Assembly (NCBI RefSeq): GCF_902500215.1
Contig: NZ_CABVOU010000016.1
Location: forward strand, 1-64,000
Direction: 5' to 3'
Length of the DNA stretch: 64,000 nt
DNA from: Halomonas lysinitropha
Lineage (GTDB): Bacteria > Pseudomonadota > Gammaproteobacteria > Pseudomonadales > Halomonadaceae
A model generated the notes under the pieces. That model was given only the letters and a program-made list of their open reading frames with translations, did not search any database and was not told the origin of the DNA. This document shows positions 47,247-58,998 of the stretch, in pieces; the stretch's first letter is position 1; every line of letters begins with the position of its first letter. The position numbers and the translations under genes were made by a program.

Positions 47247-47939
47247 TCACTCACCGGCCACGTCAAGCAGTTCGACCTTGAAGATCAGTGTCTCGTGGGG
47301 GCCGATGGGACCCTGCCCCTGGGCGCCATAGGCGAGGTCGGAGGGGATCACCACTTCCCAGGTGTCGCCCACGCTCATCAATTGAAGGGCTTCCTGCCAG
47401 CCTTCGATGACCTGACCGACCTGGAAGCTCACCGGCTCGCCGCGCTCGTAGGAGCTGTCGAAGACGGTACCGTCGATCAGGGTGCCCTCGTAATGGACCT
47501 CGACGGTGTCGTCGGCACCTGGGGTGGCGCCGTCGCCGGATTCAAGCTCGCGGTACTGAAGGCCCGAGTCGGTGACCGTTACCGCATCCTGTTCGGCGTT
47601 CTCTGCCAGGTAGGCCTCGCCTTCGGCGCGGTTGGCCGCGGCCTGCTGCTCGGTCTCGGCCTCGCGAGCGGCCATGGCCTGCTGCTGGAATGCCGTCAGG
47701 GCCTCGGCCATCTCCTCGTCGCTCATTGCCAGCTCGTCGTCGCCCTCGAAGACGTCACGGATGGCCTGGGTAAAGGCATCGATGTTCAGCTCCTCGACAT
47801 CCTGCTGGATGCTCTGGCCCAAGGTCACGCCGAGGCTGTAGCTGAGCTTTTCGTCGTCGGTCTCTGGCGTCGCGGCCAATGCCAGGGGAGCGGCGGTCAT
47901 CAGAGCCGCAAGGGAGGCGGAGGTCAGTAGTGTCTTCAT
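47247..47939 (-). CDS. Periplasmic FKBP-type peptidyl-prolyl isomerase
   Basis: 230 residues, signal peptide ending near APLALA. An N-terminal helical dimerisation domain (about 25-110) is followed by the FKBP domain (about 125-228) with VHYEGTLIDGTVFDSSYERGEP, QVIEGWQEALQ and IPSDLAYGAQG. This is the FkpA/Mip type. ATG 47939. Downstream of teaD on the same strand, after a large hairpin, so likely a separate unit. Confidence 0.92.
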   Translation of the reverse strand: MKTLLTSASLAALMTAAPLALAATPETDDEKLSYSLGVTLGQSIQQDVEELNIDAFTQAIRDVFEGDDELAMSDEEMAEALTAFQQQAMAAREAETEQQAAANRAEGEAYLAENAEQDAVTVTDSGLQYRELESGDGATPGADDTVEVHYEGTLIDGTVFDSSYERGEPVSFQVGQVIEGWQEALQLMSVGDTWEVVIPSDLAYGAQGQGPIGPHETLIFKVELLDVAGE

Positions 47940-48018
47940 GAAGGAACCTTGTGGTCTGGCGCAGCAGCGCCTTGAATGAGTGTCGGATAATGCATGGGAA
48001 CCATGGGACCCTAACAGG

Positions 48019-48068
48019 ACCGGGCCGGTTCCGCACCCGCCTGTCATGGAGGGGGAAACCGGCCCGGT
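48019..48068. terminator. Large hairpin between teaD and the FKBP gene
   Basis: ACCGGGCCGGTT (48019-48030) and AACCGGCCCGGT (48057-48068) form a perfect 12-bp stem with a 26-base loop just after the teaD stop. No T run follows, so it may protect mRNA ends rather than stop transcription by itself. Confidence 0.6.
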
Positions 48069-48086
48069 GAGGGGCGTTCCCGAGGG

Positions 48087-48530
48087 TCAGACGATCAGGG
48101 TCGGGCAGCTGGCAGAGCCGGCCACTCGCTGGGAAACGCTACCCAGGAGCAGACTCTTGTCACCGTTGGTGCCCTGGGAGCCGATCACGATCAGGTCGCA
48201 CTCGCGCTTGCGGGCGAAGCGCACGATGGTGCGCGACGGCCGCCCGCCCTTGACGAAGCCGCGTACCTTCTCGGCCGGTACCCCGAGCTCTATGGCATGG
48301 GACTTGGCGTGCACCGCGATCTCGGTGGCGTACTCCTTGAGGACGTCATCGGGCAGATCGAGCCGCTCGGGCCGCACCATGGAGAGCGAGGCCTCGAGCA
48401 GGCTGTGGTGCTTGAAGACACACAGGATGTAGAGCTCTGCCCCGGTCAGCAGCTGTAGCCCAGCGCCTTTCTCCAGCGCCTTGAGGGCGCCCTTGGAGCC
48501 ATCTACCGGGATCAGTATCCGATTGAACAT
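48087..48530 (-). CDS. teaD: TeaD, universal stress protein of the ectoine transporter
   Basis: 147 residues, UspA fold. The ATP-binding signature [20 protein letters not shown] (residues about 118-137) is complete. In Halomonas elongata TeaD binds ATP and lowers TeaABC activity. It follows teaC by 17 bp. From ATG 48530 the protein starts [12 protein letters not shown]. Confidence 0.92.
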   Translation of the reverse strand: MFNRILIPVDGSKGALKALEKGAGLQLLTGAELYILCVFKHHSLLEASLSMVRPERLDLPDDVLKEYATEIAVHAKSHAIELGVPAEKVRGFVKGGRPSRTIVRFARKRECDLIVIGSQGTNGDKSLLLGSVSQRVAGSASCPTLIV

Positions 48531-48547
48531 GCTCGTTACTCCTTGGA

Positions 48548-49831
48548 TCAGCGGAAGGCTACGTCGCGCAGGAAGAGAGCGATTTGCGGGAACATGATCA
48601 GCAGGGCCGCCGCCAGAATCAGGATGCATACGAAGGGTGGTGTGCCCTTGATCACATCCCAGTAGGGCCGTTTGAAGATGGCGATGGCGGTGAAGATGTC
48701 ACAGCCGAAGGGTGGCGTCGCCGAGCCGATGGCTACTTGTAGGGTGATCAGGATACCTACCAGCACCGGATCGAGCCCGGTGGCGGCCACGGCCGGGGCG
48801 AAGATCGGCGTCAGCACCAGGATTACCACGATCGGGTCGACGAACATGCAGGCCACGAAGAAGGCGATGCAGATGGCGATCAGTACGCCGGTGGGGCCGG
48901 CCTCGTTGATACCGGCTGCGGCGAGGATCTCCTGGGGGATCTGGGCGAAGGAGATGATCCAGGAGAAGCCATTGCCCACCGCCACCAGGATAAACACCAC
49001 GGCGGTGATCAGGCCGGTGGACTTGGCGATGGCGTAGATATCGTTGACCTTCAGCGAGCGGAAGATCAGAAACTCCAGGAAGATGGCATAGAGCACGCAG
49101 GCCGCCGCCGCTTCGGTGGGGCTGAAGATCCCGCCATAGATGCCGCCCACGATGATCACCGGGAAGCCCAGCGGCCACAGGGCCATGCGAACCGCGGTGA
49201 AGCGCTCGCCCCAGTTCGACTTCGGCTCGGTGGGCACCTTGCGGACGATGGCGTAGATCACGCAGTAGAGCGAGAACATCAGCAGGATCATCATCCCGGG
49301 GCCGATGCCGGCGATAAACAGTTCGGCGATGGAGGTTCCCGAGATGACGCCGTAGATGATCATGCCGATGCTCGGCGGAATCAGGAAGGCAATATCACTG
49401 GAATTGATGATGAGTGCCAGGGAAAAGGAGTCCGAATATCCGGCCTTGAGCAGCTTGGGACGCAAGGGCGAGCCGATGGCCACTACCGTGGCCTGGGTGG
49501 AGCCCGATACCGCGCCGAACAGGGTGCAGGAGGCGGCGGTGGAGACCGCCAGACCTCCCTTCACGTGGCCGATGAAGGACATCACCATATTGATCAGCCG
49601 CTCGGCCGACTGGCCTCGGGTCATGATATCGGCGGCGAGAATGAACATGGGCACCGCGATCAGCGAGGCGGGACGTATACCGGCCATCATCTGCTGGATG
49701 AGCGTTTCCATCTGGCCCATGCCATTGAACATCATGAAGAAACCGATGACCGCCGCGGTGATCAGCGGGATCATCATGGGAAAGCCCAGCAGTAGCAGGG
49801 CGATCATGGTGGTAACCATTATTGTCGTCAT
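48548..49831 (-). CDS. teaC: TeaC, large permease of the ectoine TRAP transporter
   Basis: 427 residues with about 12-13 membrane helices, DctM family. It forms the Na+-coupled transport channel with TeaB. Motifs include [16 protein letters not shown] and [16 protein letters not shown]. It starts 30 bp after teaB. Assignment rests on the complete teaABCD order and the clear TeaA likeness. Confidence 0.93.
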   Translation of the reverse strand: MTTIMVTTMIALLLLGFPMMIPLITAAVIGFFMMFNGMGQMETLIQQMMAGIRPASLIAVPMFILAADIMTRGQSAERLINMVMSFIGHVKGGLAVSTAASCTLFGAVSGSTQATVVAIGSPLRPKLLKAGYSDSFSLALIINSSDIAFLIPPSIGMIIYGVISGTSIAELFIAGIGPGMMILLMFSLYCVIYAIVRKVPTEPKSNWGERFTAVRMALWPLGFPVIIVGGIYGGIFSPTEAAAACVLYAIFLEFLIFRSLKVNDIYAIAKSTGLITAVVFILVAVGNGFSWIISFAQIPQEILAAAGINEAGPTGVLIAICIAFFVACMFVDPIVVILVLTPIFAPAVAATGLDPVLVGILITLQVAIGSATPPFGCDIFTAIAIFKRPYWDVIKGTPPFVCILILAAALLIMFPQIALFLRDVAFR

Positions 49832-49861
49832 TGTTCGCTCTCCTGGGCGTTCTGCCCTGCG

Positions 49862-50440
49862 TCAGACTTCCGTTTCCGTGTCCTTGTAGCCGTCAAGCAC
49901 GCTGGTCGACAGGTAGACGTCCCGTGACGTCAGGTTCTTGATGGCGGTAAGCAGGTACTGGATCCCGGTAATCAGAAAACCCAGGGGGGCCCAGAGGTAG
50001 ATGATCCAGATCGGCATCCCCAGCGCCGGCAGGATCCTGCCCTTGGACTGTAGGTCCAGGATGAAGAAGATCGAGAAATAGAGCAGGAAGAACATCACCA
50101 GTGAGGTGAATAGCGCAATGACGATCATCAGCACTCGGCGGCCGCCAACCGGCAGAGCGTCATAGATCGCCGACATGCGGATATGGCGCCCGTGGCGGGC
50201 GGCATAGCCGATGCCGGCAAAGGTGATCATGATGATCAGGATGCGGTTGATCTCGCCAGAAAAGAAGATGCTGTTACCGAACACGAAGCGGGCGATGACA
50301 TTGGCGATGGTGTTGAAGGCCATTAACAGCACACCGAGCGCCAGTATCACCGCTTCCAGCTTGCTTATCAGGGTATCGATGACCCCGAGTGGGCCAGGCA
50401 GGCCCGAGCGATAGTGCTTTTCGGACTCTTCATCGGACAT
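49862..50440 (-). CDS. teaB: TeaB, small permease of the ectoine TRAP transporter
   Basis: 192 residues with four membrane helices, DctQ family. The N-terminal part is charged and cytoplasmic. NSIFFSGEINRILIIMITFAG is the typical second-helix stretch. Separated from teaA by 211 bp that include a hairpin. Confidence 0.92.
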   Translation of the reverse strand: MSDEESEKHYRSGLPGPLGVIDTLISKLEAVILALGVLLMAFNTIANVIARFVFGNSIFFSGEINRILIIMITFAGIGYAARHGRHIRMSAIYDALPVGGRRVLMIVIALFTSLVMFFLLYFSIFFILDLQSKGRILPALGMPIWIIYLWAPLGFLITGIQYLLTAIKNLTSRDVYLSTSVLDGYKDTETEV

Positions 50441-50599
50441 GTCCGCACTCCCTTATCTGCATGCAAGACGGGAAAATCGGGATTCCCTTATAGCCAGCAT
50501 ACGTGTGGATCCTTGGCAACGGAGCCGCCGACATCAACGCTGGGTGCACGCTGCCATGTCAGCCAAGCTGATGCCTGTAACCGCATCTGCAGAAACAAC

Positions 50600-50628
50600 G
50601 GGGGGGCGGCCCGGACAGGCCACCCCCC
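50600..50628 (-). terminator. Hairpin between teaA and teaB, likely attenuator
   Basis: On the minus strand a GC-rich stem of about 11 bp (one mismatch; arms near 50600-50611 and 50618-50628) is followed by GTTGTTT. It lies just after the teaA stop. A weak terminator here would give more binding protein than permease, as needed for TRAP systems. Confidence 0.6.
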
Positions 50629-50651
50629 TTGAAGGTCGAGGCCGGCAGTGA

Positions 50652-51674
50652 TTACTCCGCGTCGTCGCTCACGGCTTCGAGGTCGGCCTTGAACTGGTTC
50701 AGCAGTTCCTGGCCGCGCTCGCCGGTCATGTCGATGAACTCTTCCTCGACCTGAGGTGCACGCTCCTTGAAGGCCTGGATCTGCTCCTCGTTTAGGCGGG
50801 TCACAGTAACCTCGTCGGAGGCCTCCTGGATCTTCTCCAGCGACTCCTTGGCCAGGCCCTGGATGTGCTCGATGGTGTGATCATAGGCGGCATCGGATGC
50901 CTCGCGGACCAGCTCCTTGTCCTCGTCGGAGAGACCCTCGAAGAAATCCTGGTTGGCCATCATCGCGGTGGTGAACCAGCCATGGCTGGTGAAGGTCAGG
51001 TGCGGGGAAACCTCGTAGAGTTTGCCGGACTCGATCCAGAAGATCGGGTTCTCCTGACCGTCGATGATGCCGGTCTGCAGGCCACCATAGACCTCGCCCC
51101 AAGGCAGCGGCGTGGGTGTCGCGCCGAAGGCATTGTAGGTTTCTGCCAGTAGCGGGTTGGTCATGGTGCGGATCTTCTTGTTGCTGAAGTCCTCCGGCGA
51201 CGTGATCGGCTCGTCGGCGGTGACCACCATCTCGCCTTCCGGATACATCTGCAGCAGCTCGAGCCCATGCTCCGCATAGAGCTTCGGGAACATCTCGTTG
51301 ATGGCTTCGCTCTCGTCGAAGAACTCGAGCACCTGATCCATGTCGGTGGGCATCAGATAGGGGATGAAGAAGATCTGTGCCTCCGGGATCAGTGAACCGG
51401 TGAAACCGGGCGACTGGTTGACGAACTGCAGGATACCGTTCTGGGTCTGCTCCATGATGTCGTCGGACTCGCCGAGTTCGCCGAAGCGGTAGATCTGCAC
51501 GCTGTGATCGGAATTCTCCTCGACATACTCCTTGAAGGCGACGGCGAAGACATCCTGAACGTCGCCCTCGTATTCCTCATGGGCGTAGCGCCAGTTGTCG
51601 GCGAAAGCGGCGGTGGACATGCCAAACATCAGTGCGCCAATACCGGCGCCCGTCAACAGCTTATGTGACTTCAT
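50652..51674 (-). CDS. teaA: TeaA, ectoine/hydroxyectoine-binding protein
   Basis: 340 residues with a signal peptide ending AAFA. The mature start DNWRYAHEEYEGDVQDVFA matches Halomonas elongata TeaA from memory, and the ligand region includes GQENPIFWIESG. Binds ectoines in the periplasm and hands them to TeaBC. AGAGGGA ribosome site 8 bases upstream of ATG 51674. Osmotic stress probably raises expression. Confidence 0.95.
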   Translation of the reverse strand: MKSHKLLTGAGIGALMFGMSTAAFADNWRYAHEEYEGDVQDVFAVAFKEYVEENSDHSVQIYRFGELGESDDIMEQTQNGILQFVNQSPGFTGSLIPEAQIFFIPYLMPTDMDQVLEFFDESEAINEMFPKLYAEHGLELLQMYPEGEMVVTADEPITSPEDFSNKKIRTMTNPLLAETYNAFGATPTPLPWGEVYGGLQTGIIDGQENPIFWIESGKLYEVSPHLTFTSHGWFTTAMMANQDFFEGLSDEDKELVREASDAAYDHTIEHIQGLAKESLEKIQEASDEVTVTRLNEEQIQAFKERAPQVEEEFIDMTGERGQELLNQFKADLEAVSDDAE

Positions 51675-51731
51675 ACTTGGTCCCTCTGCAGGTTTGTCCT
51701 GTGATGGAGGATGCATCCATCAGCTGGTTTG

Positions 51732-51750
51732 AGTGAACATGACATTCACT
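51732..51750. promoter_or_regulatory. Dyad in the teaA promoter region
   Basis: AGTGAACATGACATTCACT has 6-bp arms AGTGAA/TTCACT with 7 bases between. It lies about 60 bases upstream of teaA. I could not place -35 and -10 boxes with confidence, so the role as an operator is a guess. Confidence 0.35.
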
Positions 51751-51776
51751 TTGCTAAACTCAGGCTAGCCCGGCCG

Positions 51777-52292
51777 TCATGAGGGGTCAAGCGAGCCTTT
51801 CAGGGCTTGCAGGGCGCTAAGATGAGGTTTTTGCTGCAATTGCAGTTGCTCGGAGAGATGATCGTCCAGGCGGGGAGAAGGGCTGGGCAGGGCCCAGAGC
51901 CGGTCGCTCTCGAGCGCCAGCCGTTCCAGGCGCGACAGGGCCTCGCCCTCTGCCTGGAGCTCGGCCTGCTGAAGCGTCCGGCGCAGTGTGGCAACGGACT
52001 CTCGCTGACCGGCCTCGGACTTCAGCTCCCGACGCAGCCGGCGCAGAGGCGCCGTGACCCGCTGCTGCCAGCGGCGGACCGCGTCGGTGCAATCGTTGCA
52101 CGCCAGCCCATGATGATGCAGCCAGCAGTGCCAGAGCAGCTCGCAGACATCCACGCCCGCCTCGTCCTGAAGTTCCAGGCAGGCTTCTTCGACGCCGTCG
52201 CTCGCATACAGGGCCAGAGCGAATTCCCACAGGGGGGCGTCGAGCAGTCGGGCCCGCAGAGCGGCCGGCAATTGGGTAGAATCGTGGGTCAT
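51777..52292 (-). CDS. TIGR02444-family protein, unknown function
   Basis: 171 residues, soluble and helical. The early block LWEFALALYASDGVEEACLELQDEAGVDVCELLW is the family hallmark (residues about 21-54), followed by WLHHHGL. Typically found near ABC-F ATPases in pseudomonads and Halomonas, as here: yheS is divergent, 56 bp away. No enzymatic motif. Confidence 0.8.
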   Translation of the reverse strand: MTHDSTQLPAALRARLLDAPLWEFALALYASDGVEEACLELQDEAGVDVCELLWHCWLHHHGLACNDCTDAVRRWQQRVTAPLRRLRRELKSEAGQRESVATLRRTLQQAELQAEGEALSRLERLALESDRLWALPSPSPRLDDHLSEQLQLQQKPHLSALQALKGSLDPS

Positions 52293-52348
52293 GACACGGC
52301 TGTCGTCCCGCTGGGCGGCAGCCTCACTGACTGCCGAGTGGAGCCTGC

Positions 52349-54292
52349 ATGATCGCACTGCGCCAAGTTTCCCTGCAACGCGGCACCCAGACCCTGCTCG
52401 AAGGGGCCGACCTGACCCTGCATGCCGGCCACAAGGCGGGCATCGTCGGGCCCAATGGGGCGGGCAAGTCGAGCCTTTTCAAGCTGTTGCTTGGCGAGCT
52501 CTCCCCGGACAAGGGAGAGGTGGAGATGAGCGGTGGCCAGCGCATCGCCCATATGGACCAGGAAGTGGAAGCGCTTGAGCGCGCCATCGTCGACTACGTG
52601 CTGGACGGCGACCGTGAACTGCGCCACACCGAGGCGGCCCTGGCGGCGGCCCGCGAGCAGGGGAACGCCCATCGCGAGGCGGAACTGCATGGCGCCATCG
52701 AGTCGCTGGACGGCTACAGTGCACCATCCCGGGCGGCCCAACTGCTGGTGGGCCTGGGCTTCGTCCAGGCCGATCTGGAGCGGCCGCTGGCGGATTTTTC
52801 CGGTGGCTGGCGGATGCGCGTCAACCTGGCGCGTACGCTGTTCAAGCCCTCTGACCTGCTGCTGCTGGACGAGCCCACCAACCACCTGGACCTGGATGCC
52901 CTGCTCTGGCTCGAGCAGTGGCTCACCCGCTACCCCGGTACCCTTCTGCTGATCTCCCACGACCGCGACTTTCTCGATGCGGTGTGCGACCACATCGCGC
53001 ACTTCGATCGCCAGAACCTGGTGCTCTATCGCGGCAACTACTCCACCTTCGAGCGCACCCGGGCCGAGAAGCTGGCCCTGCAGCAGGCCGAGGCGGCCAA
53101 GCAGCAGGCGCGCCGCGAGGAGATCGAGCGCTTCGTGGCGCGCTTTCGCTACCAGGCCAACAAGGCGCGTGCCGCCCAGAGCCGGCTCAAGACCCTCGAG
53201 CGCATGGGCGACATCGCCGTGGCCCATGCCGACTCGCCCTTCCACTTCACCATTCCCTGCGCCGACAAGGTCTCCCACCCGCTGCTAGTGCTCGACGAGG
53301 CGCGCCTGGGCTATCGTGACGAGGCCGGCCAGGAAACGGTGCAGCTCGACGGCGTCAAGCTGACCCTGCTGCCCGGCCAGCGTATCGGCCTGCTGGGCCC
53401 CAACGGGGCCGGCAAGTCGACCCTGATCAAGTCGCTGACCGGTGACCTGCCGCTGCTTTCCGGAAAGCGGGTGGCCGGTGAACACCTGGCGATCGGCTAC
53501 TTCGCCCAGCATCAGCTGGAGGGGCTGGACCTGACCTCTACGCCCTTCATGCACGTGCAGCGTCTCTCGCCCACGGCTGCCGATCTGGATATCCGCAAGT
53601 TCCTGGGGGGCTTCGGCTTCCACGGCGACGACGTCTTCGCCGAGGTGGGCCGTTTCTCGGGCGGCGAGAAGGCCCGCCTGGCCCTGGCGCTGGTCGCCTG
53701 GCACAAGCCCAACCTGTTGTTGCTGGATGAGCCCACCAACCACCTGGACCTGGAGATGCGCGAGGCGCTCACCGAGGCCCTGGCAAGCTTCGAGGGGACG
53801 GTGATCATCGTCTCCCACGACAGGCACCTGTTACGTGCCACCGTGGATGAGTTCTGGCGGGTGGCCGATCATCGCGTCGAGCCCTTCGACGGCGACCTGG
53901 AGGACTATCGGGCCTGGCTCAAGGCGCGCCTCGAGGGCGAGCGCCGCGAGGCCCGGGCCGACAAGGCCGACCGCCAGGCCGTGACCGAAGCCCCCAGGGA
54001 GGATCGCAAGACGACCCGTCGTGTTGCCGCGGAACTGCGCGAGAAGCTTCGTCCTCTGAAGAAACAGCGCGACCGCACCGAGCAGGCCATGGAGAGGGTC
54101 CAGAAGGAGCTGGCCGCGGTGGAGGAGATGCTGGGTGATGCCGAGCTCTATACCGATCCGGCGCGAAAGGAGGAGCTCACCAGCCGCCTCGGTCGCCAGG
54201 GCGAGCTCAAGTCCCGCCTCGAGGATCTCGAGGCCGAGTGGCTGGCCGCCGAGGAAGCCCTCGAAGCCATGGAGGCCGAGCTAGGCGGCTAG
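52349..54292 (+). CDS. yheS: ABC-F ATPase, YheS type
   Basis: 647 residues with two ABC domains and no membrane segment. Walker A motifs GPNGAGKSS (near residue 34) and GPNGAGKST (near 350), signature ADFSGGW and GRFSGGEK, and Walker [14 protein letters not shown] twice. The linker between domains is long and charged; the C-terminal coiled coil spans about 550-640. ABC-F proteins work on the ribosome. It overlaps dtd by 4 bases, convergent. Confidence 0.92.
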   Translation: MIALRQVSLQRGTQTLLEGADLTLHAGHKAGIVGPNGAGKSSLFKLLLGELSPDKGEVEMSGGQRIAHMDQEVEALERAIVDYVLDGDRELRHTEAALAAAREQGNAHREAELHGAIESLDGYSAPSRAAQLLVGLGFVQADLERPLADFSGGWRMRVNLARTLFKPSDLLLLDEPTNHLDLDALLWLEQWLTRYPGTLLLISHDRDFLDAVCDHIAHFDRQNLVLYRGNYSTFERTRAEKLALQQAEAAKQQARREEIERFVARFRYQANKARAAQSRLKTLERMGDIAVAHADSPFHFTIPCADKVSHPLLVLDEARLGYRDEAGQETVQLDGVKLTLLPGQRIGLLGPNGAGKSTLIKSLTGDLPLLSGKRVAGEHLAIGYFAQHQLEGLDLTSTPFMHVQRLSPTAADLDIRKFLGGFGFHGDDVFAEVGRFSGGEKARLALALVAWHKPNLLLLDEPTNHLDLEMREALTEALASFEGTVIIVSHDRHLLRATVDEFWRVADHRVEPFDGDLEDYRAWLKARLEGERREARADKADRQAVTEAPREDRKTTRRVAAELREKLRPLKKQRDRTEQAMERVQKELAAVEEMLGDAELYTDPARKEELTSRLGRQGELKSRLEDLEAEWLAAEEALEAMEAELGG

Positions 54293-54726
54293 CTTTCCAG
54301 TAGGAAGGTCACCGGCCCGTCGTTGATCAGCGAGACCTGCATGTTGGCGGCAAATTCGCCGCTGGCGACTCTCGGCCAGGCCGCTTCGGCGCGCTCCAGC
54401 AGATAGTGGAAGAGGCGGTCGCCCTCGGCGGGCGGTGCCGCGCTGGAGAAGCTGGGTCTCAGCCCCTTGCGGGTGTCGGCGGCCAGGGTGAACTGTGAGA
54501 CCAGCAGCAGGCCACCCTCGGCCTGCTGCAGGTTGCAGTTCATCTTGCCCGCTTCGTCGGGAAACACGCGATAGTGCAGCAGCTTGTGCAACAGCCTGTC
54601 GGCCGCCGCCTCATCGTCACCCTTCTCGACCCCCACCAGGGCCAGCAACCCCAGGCCTATGGCGCCTACCTCGCGATCGTCTATCTCGACGCTTGCACGT
54701 TTCACGCGCTGGATCAGGGCCTTCAT
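54289..54726 (-). CDS. dtd: D-aminoacyl-tRNA deacylase
   Basis: 145 residues. Frees tRNA from wrongly attached D-amino acids. [18 protein letters not shown] and [11 protein letters not shown] (Gly-Pro motif) are the active-site signatures. Standard length. Convergent with yheS. Confidence 0.95.
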   Translation of the reverse strand: MKALIQRVKRASVEIDDREVGAIGLGLLALVGVEKGDDEAAADRLLHKLLHYRVFPDEAGKMNCNLQQAEGGLLLVSQFTLAADTRKGLRPSFSSAAPPAEGDRLFHYLLERAEAAWPRVASGEFAANMQVSLINDGPVTFLLES

Positions 54727-54782
54727 GGGGTGGGGTCTCCTTGGCTGCCGTTACGGACCGCCAAGCCTAGCATGTCGCCGCC

Positions 54783-55340
54783 TCAGCGCCCCAGCAGGTC
54801 GTCACGGAACGCTTCGCCCAGTGGCTCCTCGCCCAGCCAGATGCCGAACAGGGCGCTGGCAAGATCCGGGTCGTTCCCTTCGTAGAGCATCTCGCCGTTC
54901 AACGCCAGGGTCAGCCGGTCGCCATCCCAGGTCAGCGCATAGCGGTCGCCGGGTTCGACGTCGCGATAGCGCTCGTTGAAGGTCTCCAGTGGTGAACTCA
55001 GCTCTTCATAGGTAGCGTCATCGAGGGCCTCACGCACGCTCTTGCGGGTCGCCTCGGCGAACTCCTCGGCCTCGATGGCGTGGAAATATTCGAGCTCCAG
55101 GCGGCGCGGGACCTTGGACAGTGGAGCCGGACGCGGAAAGCCCTGGGCCTGATAGTAGGCGCCAGCATAGGCATCCCAGATCATGTAGCGGAAGAGGCCG
55201 TGGCCGATCCGCTCGTAGCGCCGCTCATCGGTCTCGATGGTAGCCGGGAAGCTGGCACCTTCGATCTCTACGGTATCGGCCGTCGCGGTGGTGGCCATTG
55301 CCGCCAGCAGGAGTGCGCTCAGATTACGGGGCAGCGACAT
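54783..55340 (-). CDS. Exported chalcone-isomerase-like protein
   Basis: 185 residues with a signal peptide ending in TATA. The mature part VEIEGASFPATIETDERRYERIGHGLFRYM matches the bacterial chalcone-isomerase-like (Chalcone_3) domain, then YFHAIEAEEF and GDRYALTWDG. The fold binds lipids or fatty acids in some relatives; no isomerase activity is implied. Alone on its strand between dtd and a stress-protein gene. Confidence 0.75.
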   Translation of the reverse strand: MSLPRNLSALLLAAMATTATADTVEIEGASFPATIETDERRYERIGHGLFRYMIWDAYAGAYYQAQGFPRPAPLSKVPRRLELEYFHAIEAEEFAEATRKSVREALDDATYEELSSPLETFNERYRDVEPGDRYALTWDGDRLTLALNGEMLYEGNDPDLASALFGIWLGEEPLGEAFRDDLLGR

Positions 55341-55420
55341 GATGAATCTCTCACGACAGGGGATTGTCCTGTACGGACAATATCCTTTCGTAAAAGTTCT
55401 GTATAGCTATTCGGCGTTTC

Positions 55421-56266
55421 CTACCAGGCGCGACAGAGCATGATGTCGCAGTGAGGTTCGGACAGCAGACGCTCGGTGATCTGGCTCTGGCGACCCAGCG
55501 GGCCACGGCTGCCCAAGGCGAGCAGGTCCGGCGGCTGACGGCGCAGACGGGTCATCAACACCTCGAGGGGGTCGCCCTGCTCCAGCACCAGCTCGAGCTC
55601 CGGAACGTCGTCGAGCTCGCTCATCAGCTGCTCGGTCTCGCGCTCGAGCTGGGTACGCAGCCGCTCCACCTCGCGGTCGCGCCAGCGGGCATAGTCGCGG
55701 TCCGAGCCCAGTTCCCGCTCGCCGGGGATGTCCCAGGCATGCAGCAGGGTCAGCCGGGCCTCGGGGAATCGCTTGAGAGTCTCGCGCAGGGTGTGCCGCG
55801 AGGTCAGCGAGAAGTCCACCGGCACCAGGATGTCCTGCCACTCCTGGGTGGCCAGATGGCTGACCGAGAGCACCGGGCAGGGGGCGCTGCGCAGCACCCT
55901 GGCGAGGGTCGTGCCGGCGACCAGATCGGGCTGGCCGCGCTTGCGATGAGCACCGAGGATGATCATGTCGGCATCGCGCTCATGGGCCTCACGGATGATT
56001 TCGGCATAGGGAGCGCCGGCCATGGTCTGGATCAGGCACTGGGGTTCGGGCAGCGCATAGTCCTCACGGATGTCGACGAGGAAGGCGCGGATATCCTCCA
56101 CCACGGCTGTTTCCAGGTCGTGCAGGACCCGCCGCGGCAGGTAGGGATCGAGCACATGGATGATATCGAGTCGAGCGCCGCTCTCCACCGCCAGGCGTAT
56201 GGCTCGAGCGAAGGCGGCCCGGTTCTCGGCTGAGAGGTCACTGGCGAACAGCAGGGTCTGGCTCAT
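55421..56266 (-). CDS. Two-domain universal stress protein
   Basis: 281 residues formed by two UspA domains (about 1-140 and 145-281), like UspE. The first shows GAHRKRGQPDLVAGTTLARVL and the second GSRGPLGRQSQITERLL, both near the ATP-binding position G-2X-G-9X-G; the second lacks part of it. Cytoplasmic. Role in stress survival is inferred. Confidence 0.88.
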   Translation of the reverse strand: MSQTLLFASDLSAENRAAFARAIRLAVESGARLDIIHVLDPYLPRRVLHDLETAVVEDIRAFLVDIREDYALPEPQCLIQTMAGAPYAEIIREAHERDADMIILGAHRKRGQPDLVAGTTLARVLRSAPCPVLSVSHLATQEWQDILVPVDFSLTSRHTLRETLKRFPEARLTLLHAWDIPGERELGSDRDYARWRDREVERLRTQLERETEQLMSELDDVPELELVLEQGDPLEVLMTRLRRQPPDLLALGSRGPLGRQSQITERLLSEPHCDIMLCRAW

Positions 56267-56349
56267 GACGGCTACCTCCCGGGAAGGTTGAGTCCCATGG
56301 CATTGCCTTCAGCATGAGCGGCAGGGTGAAAGGGCGCAAGCCTGGCGGG

Positions 56350-57162
56350 TTACCTCCTGCCGTGAAAATGATGCACCGGGCCGCGTCCCTGACCCACATC
56401 AAGTCGGTGACTCTCCTCGAGCGCCCGCGACAGCCAGGTCTTGGCGGTGGCCACGGCATCGGGCAGGGCATCGCCATGGGCCAGGCGGGCGCAGATCGCC
56501 GAGGAGAGGGTGCAGCCCGTGCCATGCAGGTTGGTGGTATCGATTCGGTGGCCCTCGATCCAGTTCGCTGCTTGGGCGGTGATCAGCAGGTCGGGGCACT
56601 CGCCGCCCTCCAGGTGGCCCCCCTTGAGCAGGGTTGCCCCGGCCCCCAGGTCGCGCAGCGCCGGTACCAAGGCCTCCATGCCGGCGCGATCCTCGGGTAC
56701 CGGGCAGCCCAGCAGTACGGCGGCCTCCGGCAGGTTGGGGGTGATCAGGTCGGCCAGGGGCACCAGGCGCTCGCGAACCGCCGCGATGCCGGCATCGTCG
56801 ACCAGGATATCGCCGCTCTTGGCCACCATCACCGGGTCGAGCACGATCCAGCCCGGCCGCCGCAGAGTCAGGGCCTCGCGGATCACGTCGGCCACCTCGC
56901 GGCTGGCCACCATGCCGATCTTCACGGCGTCGATGTCGACGTCAGCAAGCAGCGTCTCGAGCTGGGCGGCGATGAACTCCACCGGTACCGGGTGAACGCC
57001 GCTGACGCCGCGGGTGTTCTGGGCGGTCAGGGCGGTGATCACGCTGGTAGCATAGGTCCCCAGGGCCGAAAGGGTCTTGAGGTCGGCCTGGATGCCGGCG
57101 CCGCCACTGGGGTCGGAGCCGGCAATGGTCAGGGTATTGGGTATGCAGCGGGAGGCGGCCAT
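56350..57162 (-). CDS. thiD: Hydroxymethylpyrimidine / phosphomethylpyrimidine kinase
   Basis: 270 residues. Makes the pyrimidine half of thiamine phosphate. N-terminal [14 protein letters not shown] and the C-terminal [13 protein letters not shown] anion hole are present, with DPVMVAKSG in between. ATG 57162 is chosen; a GTG three codons upstream is possible. No ribosome site is clear and no TPP riboswitch is seen. Confidence 0.94.
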   Translation of the reverse strand: MAASRCIPNTLTIAGSDPSGGAGIQADLKTLSALGTYATSVITALTAQNTRGVSGVHPVPVEFIAAQLETLLADVDIDAVKIGMVASREVADVIREALTLRRPGWIVLDPVMVAKSGDILVDDAGIAAVRERLVPLADLITPNLPEAAVLLGCPVPEDRAGMEALVPALRDLGAGATLLKGGHLEGGECPDLLITAQAANWIEGHRIDTTNLHGTGCTLSSAICARLAHGDALPDAVATAKTWLSRALEESHRLDVGQGRGPVHHFHGRR

Positions 57163-57225
57163 TGGTATCACGTCATTGCGGTTGAAGGGAGTGCCTAGCC
57201 TACGTCAGGGACGGTGGGCAGTGCC

Positions 57226-57657
57226 ATGCTGACCCTGTTCCTGGTGGCCCTGGCCAGTGCCACCCTGCTGCCCGGTGGCTCCGAGGTGTGGTTGGCCCGG
57301 CTGTGGTGCACCGGCGAGCCGGCCATGCTGCTCTGGGCGGTGGCCAGTCTCGGCAATATCCTGGGCAGTCTGGTGAATGTGGCACTGGGGCGCTACGCGC
57401 GGCAGTTCCAGGATCGCCGCTGGTTTCCGGTATCTCGGCATGGGTTGGAACGGGCCGAGCGCTGGTACCGTCGCATCGGAGAGTGGAGCCTGCTGGTTTC
57501 CTGGGCGCCGGTGATCGGTGACCCGCTCACCGTGCTGGCCGGTGTCCTGCAGCTACCTTGGTGGCGTGCCATTCTGCTGATTACCCTGGCCAAGGCAGTC
57601 CGCTATGCCCTGGTGCTGTGGCTCGCCGAGGCCTGGCTGGCGCCATTGTGCCGCTGA
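57226..57657 (+). CDS. YqaA-family inner-membrane protein
   Basis: 143 residues, DedA/SNARE-associated type. [28 protein letters not shown] and [21 protein letters not shown] are conserved, with three to four helices. Function unknown; relatives move lipids or ions. ATG 57226; GTG 57214 would add four residues. Confidence 0.85.
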   Translation: MLTLFLVALASATLLPGGSEVWLARLWCTGEPAMLLWAVASLGNILGSLVNVALGRYARQFQDRRWFPVSRHGLERAERWYRRIGEWSLLVSWAPVIGDPLTVLAGVLQLPWWRAILLITLAKAVRYALVLWLAEAWLAPLCR

Positions 57658-57686
57658 TGGCAAGGCCATGGGTCACCACCCAGACG

Positions 57687-57708
57687 AAAAGAGCCGCCCG
57701 AAGGCGGC
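57687..57708 (-). terminator. Rho-independent terminator of the dctQMP operon
   Basis: GCCGCC and GGCGGC (57693-57698, 57703-57708) with loop TTCG on the minus strand, followed by TCTTTT. It lies 25 bases after the dctP stop. Confidence 0.85.
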
Positions 57709-57732
57709 CTCTGCGCGGGTGGGACAACGAGT

Positions 57733-58839
<1,107 letters not shown>

Positions 58840-58998
58840 GTGCTTTCCCTCTGGATATTGTGGGTGTTGTCGTGGAAAGCCCTCTTGGGGCTGGCAGTTA
58901 GCCGGTGGCCCTTGTGGGGCCCCGGGTGGTACCGAAAACGACTTGCCCCGGCGTTACCCGCCCGAACGGGTCGGCAGCCCCGGGGACATGTCGGCGGG

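Noticed and set aside
57163..57225. TPP riboswitch upstream of thiD
   Set aside because: The gap is only about 60 bp and has no thi-box (CTGAGA) sequence.
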